A stretch of DNA of 36,225 bases from Pseudoxanthomonas sp. (GTDB lineage Bacteria; Pseudomonadota; Gammaproteobacteria; Xanthomonadales; Xanthomonadaceae): positions 1 through 36,225 of the forward strand of contig JAGHZW010000077.1 in assembly GCA_017745195.1 (NCBI GenBank). Direction: 5' to 3'. The translations under genes were made by a program, and so were the position numbers. A model generated the notes under the pieces. It saw nothing but the letters and a program-made list of their open reading frames with translations, had not been told where the DNA came from and ran no database searches. Positions 27,571-35,792 of this stretch are shown in pieces; the first letter of the stretch is position 1, and each line of letters opens with the position of its first letter.

Positions 27571-27912
27571 TCAGTGCGCCGCCTGCAACTGCTCCAGCAT
27601 CTGCTGGTACCGGTCCATGCCGCCGGTGGAGAACCAGTAGATGTCGATCAGCAGGCCGATGATCGCCAGGGCAGTGGCGACCCAGCACCAGGTCTTGGCG
27701 TTGGCCGAAGCACGGCGCGCACCATCGATGTCGCCCTGGGCGAGGAGGCCATTGACCTTGCTGGAATACACGATGGCGACGATGCCGAGCAGGCCCACCG
27801 GGCAGCACAGGCAAGTGGCCAGCACGGTCGAGATGATCGCCCAGGCCAGATGGTTGGGCACCGGCTCGTAGGTCGGCGGCGCAGTGGGGGTGGGTGGCGG
27901 GACGTAGCTCAT
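27571..27912 (-). CDS. CD225/dispanin family protein
   Basis: A 113-residue protein with a Pro-rich N terminus (MSYVPPPTPTAPPTYEPVPN) and two membrane segments (about residues 22-50 and 74-95) separated by a loop with VYSSKVNGLLAQGDIDGARRASANAKTW. This is the CD225/dispanin pattern, the family that includes animal interferon-induced transmembrane proteins; the role of bacterial members is unknown. The start ATG at 27912 has AGGAGG upstream. It is the first gene of a two-gene unit with DUF2752. Confidence 0.85.
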   Translation of the reverse strand: MSYVPPPTPTAPPTYEPVPNHLAWAIISTVLATCLCCPVGLLGIVAIVYSSKVNGLLAQGDIDGARRASANAKTWCWVATALAIIGLLIDIYWFSTGGMDRYQQMLEQLQAAH

Positions 27913-28061
27913 GGCACTGCCTCCTGGCGGGATCGGTTCGTGGATCGTGCGTTACAGCATGGCGTCGGCGCCCGGCGTCAGCCCCAGGGTGCGGTGCGCA
28001 GTGGCGGTGTACGGCCCTGCGTTCCCCACGGGCGGTCGCCGGCAAGACTAACCGACCGGAT

Positions 28062-28081
28062 GCGGCGGGCATAGCCGCCGC
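28062..28081 (-). terminator. Hairpin after the MFS-acyltransferase gene
   Basis: GCGGCGG (28062-28068) pairs with CCGCCGC (28075-28081) around a GCATAG loop, five bases beyond the stop of the minus-strand MFS-PlsC gene. There is no T-run. The rest of 27913-28061 holds no gene I can support. Confidence 0.45.
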
Positions 28082-28086
28082 TGTCC

Positions 28087-30003
28087 TCAGGCCGCGTCGC
28101 CACGCAGCTCGCGCACCGCCGCTTCCAGCGTTTCCGCGCCGGGCTGGCCCGCCAGCGGCGCGGCGGCCATGACTTCCACGTGCGCACGGAAGCGCCGTGG
28201 CACCCGCATCCGCCCCAGCCGCCCGTGTTCGGCCCGTTCGCTGCGCCGGCTCCACATGCTGGCCCACATGTTGCGCAATGCCATCGGCACCACCGGTACC
28301 GGTCGCCCCGCGGCCGCGGCGCGCTCGAGGATCTTCTCCACGCCGGACTTGAACGGGGCGATCCGCCCGTCCCTGGTCAGCGCGCCTTCCGGGAAGATGC
28401 ACACCAGTTCGCCTTCGGCCAGGGTCGCGTCGATCTCGTCGAACGCGCGGCGCATCAGCTCCGGATCCTCGCGCGCGCCGGCAATCGGGATGGCCCTGGC
28501 GGTGCGGAAGATCCAGCGCATCACCGGGATGTTGAAGATCCGGTGGTACATGACGAAGCGCACCGGCCGCGGGATGCAGGCGGCCAGGATCAGCGCGTCC
28601 ATGTAGCTGACGTGGTTGCACACGATCAGCGCCGCGCCGTCGTCGGGCACGTGCTTCTCGATGCCATGCAGGCGCAGCCGGTACAGCGCGCGCACCAGCA
28701 TCCAGCTGAGGAAGCGCATGAGGAATTCAGGGACGATCGTGAAGATCCAGATCGCCACCAGGGTGTTGGCGATGGCCAGGGCCAGGAACACCTGCGGGAT
28801 GCTCCAGCCGAGCAGGCGCTGCACGGCCAGGCCGATCAGCGCGGCGGCGACGATGAACAGCGAATTCTGGATGTTCGTGCCGGCGATGACCCGGGCCAGC
28901 TCCGACCTCGGCGTGCGGCTCTGGATCAATGCGAACAGCGGCACGACGAAGAAGCCGGTGAACAGGCCTATGCCGGTCAGGTCGGCGATGATCCGCCAGC
29001 TGCCGTCGGCGCGGACGAAGTCGAGCACGCTCAACCCCGATGCCAGCGCCTGGCCGGGGCGGGCGAAATACAGGTCGAGCATGAACGCGCTGACGCCGAA
29101 CGCACCCAGCGGCACCAGGCCGATCTCGACGATGCGGCCGGACAGCTTCTCGCACGACATCGAACCGACGCCGACGCCGACCGAGAACAGCGCCAGCGCG
29201 AAGATGTACAGCGCCTGGGCGCCGCCGAGGTTGACCGCGGCGTAGGCCGGCAGCTGCGCGGTGAGCATGGTGCCGATGAACCAGAACCAGGACACGCCGA
29301 GCACGGCGTTGCGCACCGCCAGCTGCTTGCGGGTCAGCTGCCACAGGCGCCAGGACTCGGTGAACGGATTCCAGTCGATCTTCAGTTCCGGCGAGCCGGC
29401 ATCGACCTTCGGTATCCGCCGCGCGACCTGGTTGCCGGCAATGGCCAGGGCAATGATCGATATCGCCGCCACCCATGGTCCGTTGCTGCCGGCGAGCTGG
29501 AAGATCAGGCCGCCGAAGATCATGCCGACCAGGATGCTGATCGAGGTGCCCATCTCGACCAGGCCGTTGCCACCGGTGAGTTCCTCCGGCGCCAGCACCG
29601 ATGGCAGGATCGAATACTTCACCGGCCCGAACAGGGTCGACTGCGCGCCGGTGGCGAACAGGGCGACCAGCAGGACCGGCATGCTCTGCAGCACGAAGCC
29701 GACCGCGGCCACGGTCATGATCACGATCTCCATCGTCGTGGTGACGACGATGAGCTTCTGCTTCTCCATCTTCTCGGCGACCTGGCCGGCGAGGGCGGAA
29801 AACAGGAAGTACGGCAGGATGAAGATGGCCGGCGCGAGGTTGGCGTACGTCGCGGTCTGCTCGGGGCCGACGGCCATCCACGCCAGCAGGCCGATGATCG
29901 CCTGGCGGTAGACGTTGTCGTTGAACGCGCCCAGCGACTGGACGGTGAAATAGGGCAGGAAACGGCGCTGGGTGAGCAGCGAGAACTGGCTGTGGCTGGA
30001 CAT
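28087..30003 (-). CDS. LplT-like MFS transporter fused to PlsC acyltransferase
   Basis: A 638-residue inner-membrane protein. The first about 420 residues are a 12-helix major-facilitator domain similar to the lysophospholipid flippase LplT (opening with FLPYFTVQSLGAFNDNVYRQ). The C-terminal about 200 residues are a 1-acyl-glycerol-3-phosphate acyltransferase domain with the HX4D motif (His464 to Asp469 in NHVSYMD) and FPEGALTRDG. It would bring lysophospholipid across the membrane and re-acylate it. The third domain of full-length fusions of this kind, the AMP-dependent acyl-ACP synthetase of Aas, is absent. The start ATG at 30003 has GGGGGAG upstream. Confidence 0.9.
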   Translation of the reverse strand: MSSHSQFSLLTQRRFLPYFTVQSLGAFNDNVYRQAIIGLLAWMAVGPEQTATYANLAPAIFILPYFLFSALAGQVAEKMEKQKLIVVTTTMEIVIMTVAAVGFVLQSMPVLLVALFATGAQSTLFGPVKYSILPSVLAPEELTGGNGLVEMGTSISILVGMIFGGLIFQLAGSNGPWVAAISIIALAIAGNQVARRIPKVDAGSPELKIDWNPFTESWRLWQLTRKQLAVRNAVLGVSWFWFIGTMLTAQLPAYAAVNLGGAQALYIFALALFSVGVGVGSMSCEKLSGRIVEIGLVPLGAFGVSAFMLDLYFARPGQALASGLSVLDFVRADGSWRIIADLTGIGLFTGFFVVPLFALIQSRTPRSELARVIAGTNIQNSLFIVAAALIGLAVQRLLGWSIPQVFLALAIANTLVAIWIFTIVPEFLMRFLSWMLVRALYRLRLHGIEKHVPDDGAALIVCNHVSYMDALILAACIPRPVRFVMYHRIFNIPVMRWIFRTARAIPIAGAREDPELMRRAFDEIDATLAEGELVCIFPEGALTRDGRIAPFKSGVEKILERAAAAGRPVPVVPMALRNMWASMWSRRSERAEHGRLGRMRVPRRFRAHVEVMAAAPLAGQPGAETLEAAVRELRGDAA

Positions 30004-30026
30004 GCGGCTCCCCCGGAGGTCGGCGC

Positions 30027-30032
30027 AGCCTA
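30027..30032 (-). promoter_or_regulatory. Probable -10 element of the MFS-acyltransferase gene
   Basis: On the minus strand GCTAGGCTGC, with TAGGCT at 30032-30027, lies 23 bp before the start. The identical ten bases occur before the MgtC/DUF4010 gene. Confidence 0.4.
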
Positions 30033-30141
30033 GCAGATGGCCGTGGCGGGGCTGCTCGCGGAAATCCCCCTTCGACGCGCCTCGACCGCGCGTTCGGCCC
30101 GGTTGTGGTATTTGGCATCCGTCCAGGCCGATCGGTCCTTT

Positions 30142-31953
30142 ATGACAGTCGCCGTCCGAGCACCGAAGCGTTTATGGCGGGATGTCCTCGCCGTGGCAGC
30201 GCTGGTCGGCCTGCTCGACTGGCTGCTGCTGTACTTTTCCCGCGGTCCGGGCGAACTGGCGGCAGCCTGGTTCGGCAACGGCTTCCTGGTCGGCTGGCTG
30301 CTGTCGCGGCCCACCCGGCTCTGGCGCTGGTACCTGCTCGCCGGCCTGCTGGCCGGCCTGCTCGCGCGCCTCCTGTCGGCCAGCCCGCCGATGCTCGCCG
30401 TCGCGCTGGCCGGGGCCGACATCGTGGAGGTCATGATCGTCGCCGTCGCGGTGCGCCGGAAGGTACCCAACATCCGCGATCCCAGGCGATGGATCGAACT
30501 GGGTGGCGTCGCCACGACCAGCACGCTGCTGGCGTGCGCGGTCTCGGGCGTGCTCGCCGCCGCGGCGTTCACGCTGATCGGCGGCGGGCGCTTCCTGTCC
30601 GGCTTCATCAGCTGGTACGCGGCCCATGTGCTGGGCATGGTGATCTTCGGTACCGCGACGCTGGTCGCGCACCGCGAGGGCCGGGCCCTGTTCACCGCGC
30701 CCGGCCGGCGCTGGTCGTTCGCCGCGACCATGCTGCTGGTCGTCGCAGTGAGCACGGTGGTGTTCTGGCTGCCTTATCCGGTGCTGTTCCTGGCCTATCC
30801 GCCGCTGCTGCTGGCCGCGTTCCGGCACGGTTTCGCCGGGGTCGCGATCAGCATCCTGCTGTTCGGCCTGATCGGCAGCGTCGCGACGGCGATGGACCTC
30901 GGGCCGATCATGCTGGTGGATGGATTCGGCAGGAGCGGCCGCGTCGCGGTACTGCAGCTCTACATCGCCGGGGCGTGCCTGATGACGATCCCGGTGGCGC
31001 TGGTCATGAACGAGCGCAGGCGCCTCAATGCGCGCCTGCGCGACAGCGAACAACGCTTCCGCATGCTCGCCGACTATTCGCACGACGTGATCGTGCGCAT
31101 GAGTGCCGAGGGCGTACGCCTGTATGTGTCGCCATCGGCGCGGGACCTGCTGGGCTGGTCGCCCGACGAGATGCTGGGCATGCGCTGGAGCCTGGTGCAC
31201 CCGGACGATCGTGCGCGGCAGCAGCAGGCGATGGCCGCGGTGCTGGCCAATGGCCAGCCGCATACCGAGGTGTACCGGATACGGCACAAGGACGGGCATT
31301 ACGTATGGATCGAGGCGGTGACCCGGCCGATCCCGAGCATCGACGGCGACGGCATGGACATCATCTACAGCGGTCGTGACGTGTCCAGCCGGGTGGCGGC
31401 CGAAGCCGCGCTCGAGGCGAGCCGCCGCGAACTGGAGCGGCAGGTGCGTGTGGACGCGCTGACCGGCCTGGCCAACCGCCGGCGGTTCGAGGAGGGCCTC
31501 GACCTCGCGCTGATGCGGCTCCGGCGCCACGGAACGCCGCTGGCGCTGATGTACCTGGACGTGGACTACTTCAAGCGGATCAACGATACCCGCGGCCACG
31601 CGGTGGGCGACCAGGTGCTGTGCGCCTTTGCCCGGCGGCTGGCGGACAGCGTCCGCGCGACCGACCTGGTGGTGCGGCTGGGCGGCGACGAGTTCGCGGT
31701 CGTGATCGAGGACGCACGCTTGCCCGATGCCGCCGAAGCGGTAGCCCGCAAGCTCGTCGCCGAGATGCGCGAGGGCATCGACATCGATGGAACGGCAGTG
31801 GTCGCCACCACCAGCATCGGCATCGGCTATACGGATACGCCCACCGACGCGGTGACACTCAAGGCCGTGGCCGATGCCGCGCTCTACGAAGCCAAGCGCG
31901 CGGGCCGCAACACGTGGCGGATCCGGCCGGTCACGCCCGTCGTCGAGCGTTGA
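30142..31953 (+). CDS. MASE1-PAS-GGDEF diguanylate cyclase
   Basis: A 603-residue inner-membrane protein predicted to make cyclic di-GMP. About eight hydrophobic segments (residues 10-290) form a MASE1-type sensor, with AAWFGNGFLVGWLL and the SWYAAHVLGMVIF segment. A PAS domain follows (about 300-420; RFRMLADYSHDVIVRMS ... WIEAVTRPI). The GGDEF domain opens with DALTGLANRRRFEE and has an intact GGDEF at 514-518, plus an intact inhibitory RxxD site (Arg505-Asp508), so it should be active and product-inhibited. The start is ATG 30142, just before the membrane region; the ribosome site is weak, and a frame open to 30037 was judged less likely. Confidence 0.9.
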   Translation: MTVAVRAPKRLWRDVLAVAALVGLLDWLLLYFSRGPGELAAAWFGNGFLVGWLLSRPTRLWRWYLLAGLLAGLLARLLSASPPMLAVALAGADIVEVMIVAVAVRRKVPNIRDPRRWIELGGVATTSTLLACAVSGVLAAAAFTLIGGGRFLSGFISWYAAHVLGMVIFGTATLVAHREGRALFTAPGRRWSFAATMLLVVAVSTVVFWLPYPVLFLAYPPLLLAAFRHGFAGVAISILLFGLIGSVATAMDLGPIMLVDGFGRSGRVAVLQLYIAGACLMTIPVALVMNERRRLNARLRDSEQRFRMLADYSHDVIVRMSAEGVRLYVSPSARDLLGWSPDEMLGMRWSLVHPDDRARQQQAMAAVLANGQPHTEVYRIRHKDGHYVWIEAVTRPIPSIDGDGMDIIYSGRDVSSRVAAEAALEASRRELERQVRVDALTGLANRRRFEEGLDLALMRLRRHGTPLALMYLDVDYFKRINDTRGHAVGDQVLCAFARRLADSVRATDLVVRLGGDEFAVVIEDARLPDAAEAVARKLVAEMREGIDIDGTAVVATTSIGIGYTDTPTDAVTLKAVADAALYEAKRAGRNTWRIRPVTPVVER

Positions 31954-32045
31954 ACGCGGCGGCGCCGGACGCATGGCCACGCCTGCGGCCACGGCGCGCG
32001 ACGGTGCGTTGCATGGCGTGCATGCCGGTGGCGGCGGCCTGTTGC

Positions 32046-32051
32046 TAGAGT
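32046..32051 (+). promoter_or_regulatory. Probable -10 element of the dioxygenase gene
   Basis: GCTAGAGTGGC, with TAGAGT at 32046-32051, lies 27 bp before the start and just ahead of the GGAGGA ribosome site. It is almost the same as the element before bfr. Confidence 0.45.
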
Positions 32052-32078
32052 GGCTTGGACTACCGATCGGAGGACGCC

Positions 32079-32942
32079 ATGTCCGCCATCCGCACGATGC
32101 CCGCCGCCTTCCTCGGCCACGGCAGTCCGATGAACGCGCTGGACCGCAACCGTTTCACCGCGGCCTGGCGCGGTTTCGGAGCGTCCGTGCCCAGGCCGCG
32201 GGCGATCCTCGCCGTGTCGGCGCACTGGTACGTCAACGCCACCGCGGTCACCGCGATGGCGTCACCGCGCACGATCCACGACTTCTACGGCTTCCCGCAG
32301 GCGCTGTTCGATGTCCGCTATCCGGCGCCGGGCCTGCCCGAACTGGCCGGCGAGATCGCCGAGCTGGTCAAGCCCGACCACGTCGGCGCCGATGTCGACG
32401 GCTGGGGCATCGACCATGGCACCTGGTCGGTGCTGGTGCATGCGTTTCCCGACGCGGACATCCCGGTGGTGCAGCTGTCGATCGATGCACGGCGGCCGCC
32501 GGAATGGCACCTGGCGCTGGGCGCCAGGCTGGCGCCGCTGCGCGAACGCGGCGTGCTGGTGGTGGGCAGCGGCAACGTGGTGCACAACCTGCGCGCGATC
32601 GACTGGAAACGGCCCGAGGGCGCCTTCGACTGGGCCCGTCGTTTCGACGAGCGCGCGCGCGAACTGATGCTCGAGCGGCCGCACGATATTCCTTCGCTGG
32701 CCTCGCATCCGGACTTCCGTCTGGCCGTGCCTTCGCCCGACCATTTCCTGCCGCTGCTCTACCTCGCCGGCCTGGCGTCGGCCGCGGCGCGTCCGGCGGA
32801 CGTGCTGGTGGACGGTTACGCCTACGGTTCGCTGTCGATGACCGCGTACACGCTGGGCGCACACTGTCCGCAAGCGACTGCCGATCGCGATGGCGCCGCG
32901 CCGCTGGCGACCGATTTCCCGCCGGACCAGGCCAACGTCTGA
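32079..32942 (+). CDS. ygiD: LigB-type extradiol ring-cleavage dioxygenase (DODA/YgiD-like)
   Basis: A 287-residue enzyme of the class III extradiol dioxygenase family; the closest known type is 4,5-DOPA dioxygenase YgiD. Candidate metal ligands are His14 ([10 protein letters not shown]), His49 (VSAHWY), His169 (GNVVHNL) and His222 ([11 protein letters not shown]); His113 in WGIDHGTW is also conserved. The start ATG at 32079 has GGAGGA upstream. The physiological substrate in this organism is not shown by the context. The gene stands alone between the cyclase and the MgtC-like gene. Confidence 0.88.
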   Translation: MSAIRTMPAAFLGHGSPMNALDRNRFTAAWRGFGASVPRPRAILAVSAHWYVNATAVTAMASPRTIHDFYGFPQALFDVRYPAPGLPELAGEIAELVKPDHVGADVDGWGIDHGTWSVLVHAFPDADIPVVQLSIDARRPPEWHLALGARLAPLRERGVLVVGSGNVVHNLRAIDWKRPEGAFDWARRFDERARELMLERPHDIPSLASHPDFRLAVPSPDHFLPLLYLAGLASAAARPADVLVDGYAYGSLSMTAYTLGAHCPQATADRDGAAPLATDFPPDQANV

Positions 32943-32978
32943 GCGGCCGGATCCGCTCATGACCAGGCATCGCGTGCC

Positions 32979-34214
32979 TTACGGTGGTGTCAGCGCGGTC
33001 ACCAGCGCGGCGGCGCCGGTCATCGCCAGCAGGCCGGCCGCAACCCGCAGGCCGTAGTTGGCGCCACCGCTGCTGAAGCCGAGCACGGTCTTGGCCAGCG
33101 TGGTCGAGGCGAGCAGGGCGACAAGGCCCCAGCGTGCCTCGGCCGGCGAAATATTGCCGGTGGCGCCGAGCCGGGCAATGGTGGCGCCGGCGGCCTGCAG
33201 CTCGGCCAGCGCGGCGATCGTCGCGCCGGCCATCGCACCGGCTTCGCCGAACAGGTGGCGCAGCCCTTCCGACACCAGCATCACCGCGGCGATCAGCAAC
33301 GCGATCAGCAGCGCATGGCTCAGATGGAAGGCGTGCGCCTTCGGATCGGGCGGCAGCTCGCCGCCGTCCTTGCGACGCAGCAGGCCGGTGGCTGCCGTGG
33401 CCAGCAGCGCGACGGAGGCTGCGGCCATCGGCCAGGCCGATGCCAGCACCAGCGCAGGTGAAACCGTGCCGATCACCGCCACGAGCAGCAGTAGCGAGGC
33501 CAGGTTGGACAGCAGCGCCGCCGAGGCGGCTGCCGGCCGCAGCGCCGGCTGCTCGCGGCCGAGCTGGCCGAAGCTGGCCACCGCCGCGGTGGACGAGGCG
33601 AAGCCCGAGAAGAAGCCCGCCACCGGCAGGCCCAGCCGCGCGCCGACCGCGCGCCGGGCGACGTGGCCGAGCATGCCCACCGCCATGATCAGCACGACGA
33701 TCCGCCACAACATCGCCGGCTGGACTACGCCCCACGGATCGATCGCCTCGTCCGACAGCAGCGGCAGCACCACCAGCGCGGCGGCGGCCAGGACCAGGCC
33801 ATCCTTCATTTCGGTTTCGCTGATCAGGTCGCGGCTCAGGCGCCCCAGCGGCTCCTTGGCCCACAGCAGGATCGCCACCACTACGCCTGTCGCGCCGGCC
33901 AGCGCCGGCGCGGAGTGGGTCAACGCGCCGAGCAGCACCGTCACCAGGATCGCGATCTCGCCGGTGAGGCCCGGGTCGTGTTCGCGGCTGATCTGGTAGC
34001 CGGCCAGCACCAGCAGCGCGACCGCCGCCAGCAGCACCAGCAGCACGGGCAGGCCCAGGCCGAAGGCGAGGGCGCCGGCCAGCGCGAGCAGCGCATGGGT
34101 GCGCACGCCGGCCTTGCTGATGCGGCCGGCATGCTGGCGCTCGCGCACTGCACCGATCAGCAGGCCGATGCCCAGTGCCGTGGCAAGCGCGGTGAGCGTG
34201 TCGTTCCAGTCCAA
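32979..34214 (-). CDS. MgtC/SapB and DUF4010 membrane protein
   Basis: A 411-residue multi-pass membrane protein. The N-terminal half is an MgtC/SapB domain, with LATALGIGLLIGAVRERQ and AGVRTHALLALAGALAFGLG. The C-terminal half is DUF4010, with GLPVAGFFSGFASSTAAVAS and HALLIALLIAAVMLVSEGLR. About ten or more hydrophobic segments are present. The function is unknown; MgtC domains are linked to magnesium stress, but I see no magnesium leader. The start is uncertain: TTG 34214 has GGAG five bases upstream and gives MDWNDTLTALATALG; the GTG at 34220 lies too close to that site. The frame is open to 34553 but those residues look non-coding. Confidence 0.82.
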   Translation of the reverse strand: MDWNDTLTALATALGIGLLIGAVRERQHAGRISKAGVRTHALLALAGALAFGLGLPVLLVLLAAVALLVLAGYQISREHDPGLTGEIAILVTVLLGALTHSAPALAGATGVVVAILLWAKEPLGRLSRDLISETEMKDGLVLAAAALVVLPLLSDEAIDPWGVVQPAMLWRIVVLIMAVGMLGHVARRAVGARLGLPVAGFFSGFASSTAAVASFGQLGREQPALRPAAASAALLSNLASLLLLVAVIGTVSPALVLASAWPMAAASVALLATAATGLLRRKDGGELPPDPKAHAFHLSHALLIALLIAAVMLVSEGLRHLFGEAGAMAGATIAALAELQAAGATIARLGATGNISPAEARWGLVALLASTTLAKTVLGFSSGGANYGLRVAAGLLAMTGAAALVTALTPP

Positions 34215-34258
34215 GCGCACTCCGCCAGTCAGCGGGCGATTCGCCGCGCGGCGCAGGC

Positions 34259-34264
34259 AGCCTA
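34259..34264 (-). promoter_or_regulatory. Probable -10 element of the MgtC/DUF4010 gene
   Basis: On the minus strand GCTAGGCTGC, with TAGGCT at 34264-34259, lies 44 bp before the chosen start. It is identical over ten bases to the element before the MFS-acyltransferase gene. Confidence 0.4.
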
Positions 34265-34354
34265 GCAGACGTTCGAAGAGGCGGGATGAGGCGGCCCACG
34301 TTGCGGCGCCGCAACGCGCTGCGCCACCATGGCCGGCCCGCCAGGACCCCGACG

Positions 34355-35662
34355 ATGTCCATGCCACGCCTGCTGTGCCTGCTGCTGTCCACGTTTCCCC
34401 TGTCGCTGGCGGTCGCGGCGCCGCCGCGCGCCGAGCCGGTCGCGGCGCAGCAGGCGGCGATGGTGCAGTGGCGTCGCGACTTCCACCGCCATCCCGAACT
34501 GGGCGGGCACGAGACCCGCACCGCCGAAGCCATCGCCCGCGAACTGCGCGCAATGGGCCTGCAGCCGCGCACCGGCATCGCCCGCACCGGCGTCACCGCC
34601 GTGCTCAAGGGCGCGCATCCGGGTCCGCGGATCGCGCTGCGCGCGGACATGGACGCGTTGCCGGTGAAGGAGGAGACCGGCCTGCCGTTCGCCTCCACCG
34701 CGACCTCGACCTATCGCGGCCAGCCGGTCGGGGTGATGCATGCCTGCGGCCACGACCTGCACATGGCGATCCTGCTCGGCGTGGCGCGCGCGCTGGTGGA
34801 GCAGCGGGATCAGCTCGCCGGCGAGGTGATGTTCGTGTTCCAGCCCTCCGAGGAAGGCCCGGACGAAGCCGGTGCGCCGTTCGGGGCCAGGCTCATGCTC
34901 GACGAAGGCGTGTTCGATGCGTTCAAGCCCGAGGCGGTGTTCGGCCTGCACGTGTGGGCCGGATTGCCTCTGGGCCAGGTCGGCTTCCGCAGCGGTCCGT
35001 TGCTGGCCGCCGCCGACGAGTGGACGCTGGTCGTGCATGGCCGGCAGACGCACGGCTCGCGGCCGTGGGATGGCGTGGACCCGATCACCATCGGCGCGCA
35101 GGTGCTGCTGGGCACGCAGAGCCTGGTCGCGCGCCAGGTCAACATCGCGAGCACGCCGGTGGTGCTCACCGCCGGCCAGTTCAACAGCGGCGTGCGCTTC
35201 AACATCATTCCCGAGGAAGCGCGGCTGGTCGGTACGCTGCGCACCTTCGACACCGCGGTGCGCGAGGACGTGATCGCCCGCTTCGGCCGCATCGCGCAGG
35301 ACTATGCCCACGCGGCCGGCGGCAGCGCCGAGCTGTCGGTGGTCAACAACGCACCAGCCACGATCAACGATCCGGCGCTGGCGCGGCGGGTCCTGCCCTC
35401 GCTGCAGGCGGCGGTCGGCGCCGGCAACGTGGTGGAGATGCCGCTGGTCACCGTGTCCGAGGATTTCTCGCAGTTCGCCAACGCGATGCCGGGTGCCTAT
35501 TTCTTCGTCGGTACCACGCCGGCCGGGGCCGATCCGGCGAGCGCGCCGATCAACCATTCGCCGCGCTACGCCCCGGACGAGGCGGCGCTGGAAGTCGGTG
35601 CGCGTGCGCTGCTGCAGGTGGCGCTGGATTACCTGGGCGGCAAAGGCGCGCCGGCGCCCTGA
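34355..35662 (+). CDS. Exported M20D amidohydrolase/metallopeptidase
   Basis: A 435-residue hydrolase of the M20D family (N-acyl amino acid amidohydrolases, hippurate hydrolase type). A signal peptide (MSMPRLLCLLLSTFPLSLAVAAP) sends it out of the cytoplasm. Metal and catalytic motifs: DFHRHPELGGHE, LRADMDALPVKEETG, HACGHDLHMA (metal-binding Cys and His), QPSEEGPDEAG with the catalytic glutamate, and GLHVW. A dimerisation lid domain lies near VVHGRQTHGSRPWDGVDP. The start is ATG 34355 with AGGA eight bases upstream; an in-frame ATG two codons later is also possible. The substrate is unknown. Confidence 0.88.
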   Translation: MSMPRLLCLLLSTFPLSLAVAAPPRAEPVAAQQAAMVQWRRDFHRHPELGGHETRTAEAIARELRAMGLQPRTGIARTGVTAVLKGAHPGPRIALRADMDALPVKEETGLPFASTATSTYRGQPVGVMHACGHDLHMAILLGVARALVEQRDQLAGEVMFVFQPSEEGPDEAGAPFGARLMLDEGVFDAFKPEAVFGLHVWAGLPLGQVGFRSGPLLAAADEWTLVVHGRQTHGSRPWDGVDPITIGAQVLLGTQSLVARQVNIASTPVVLTAGQFNSGVRFNIIPEEARLVGTLRTFDTAVREDVIARFGRIAQDYAHAAGGSAELSVVNNAPATINDPALARRVLPSLQAAVGAGNVVEMPLVTVSEDFSQFANAMPGAYFFVGTTPAGADPASAPINHSPRYAPDEAALEVGARALLQVALDYLGGKGAPAP

Positions 35663-35670
35663 GCCGGCGC
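35648..35670 (+). terminator. Hairpin spanning the stop codon of the M20D gene
   Basis: GCGCCGGC (35648-35655) pairs perfectly with GCCGGCGC (35663-35670) around a 7-nt loop that holds the stop codon. There is no T-run, so it may only be a pause or 3'-end structure. Confidence 0.35.
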
Positions 35671-35792
35671 CACGGTCCGACATCGACGGGTACAACGCGC
35701 ATCGCCCAGTGCGACCCGCGGCGGCTGCGCCGGGTGTCACCCGCGTGGTTCGCGGTCGTGGGGCCGTATCGCCGCCCGACCGGCACGCGTGC

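Noticed and set aside
27936-28060. Promoter with TAGTCT on the minus strand before the CD225 gene
   Set aside because: It lies more than 130 bp from the start and has no -35 match; it was left out as unsupported.
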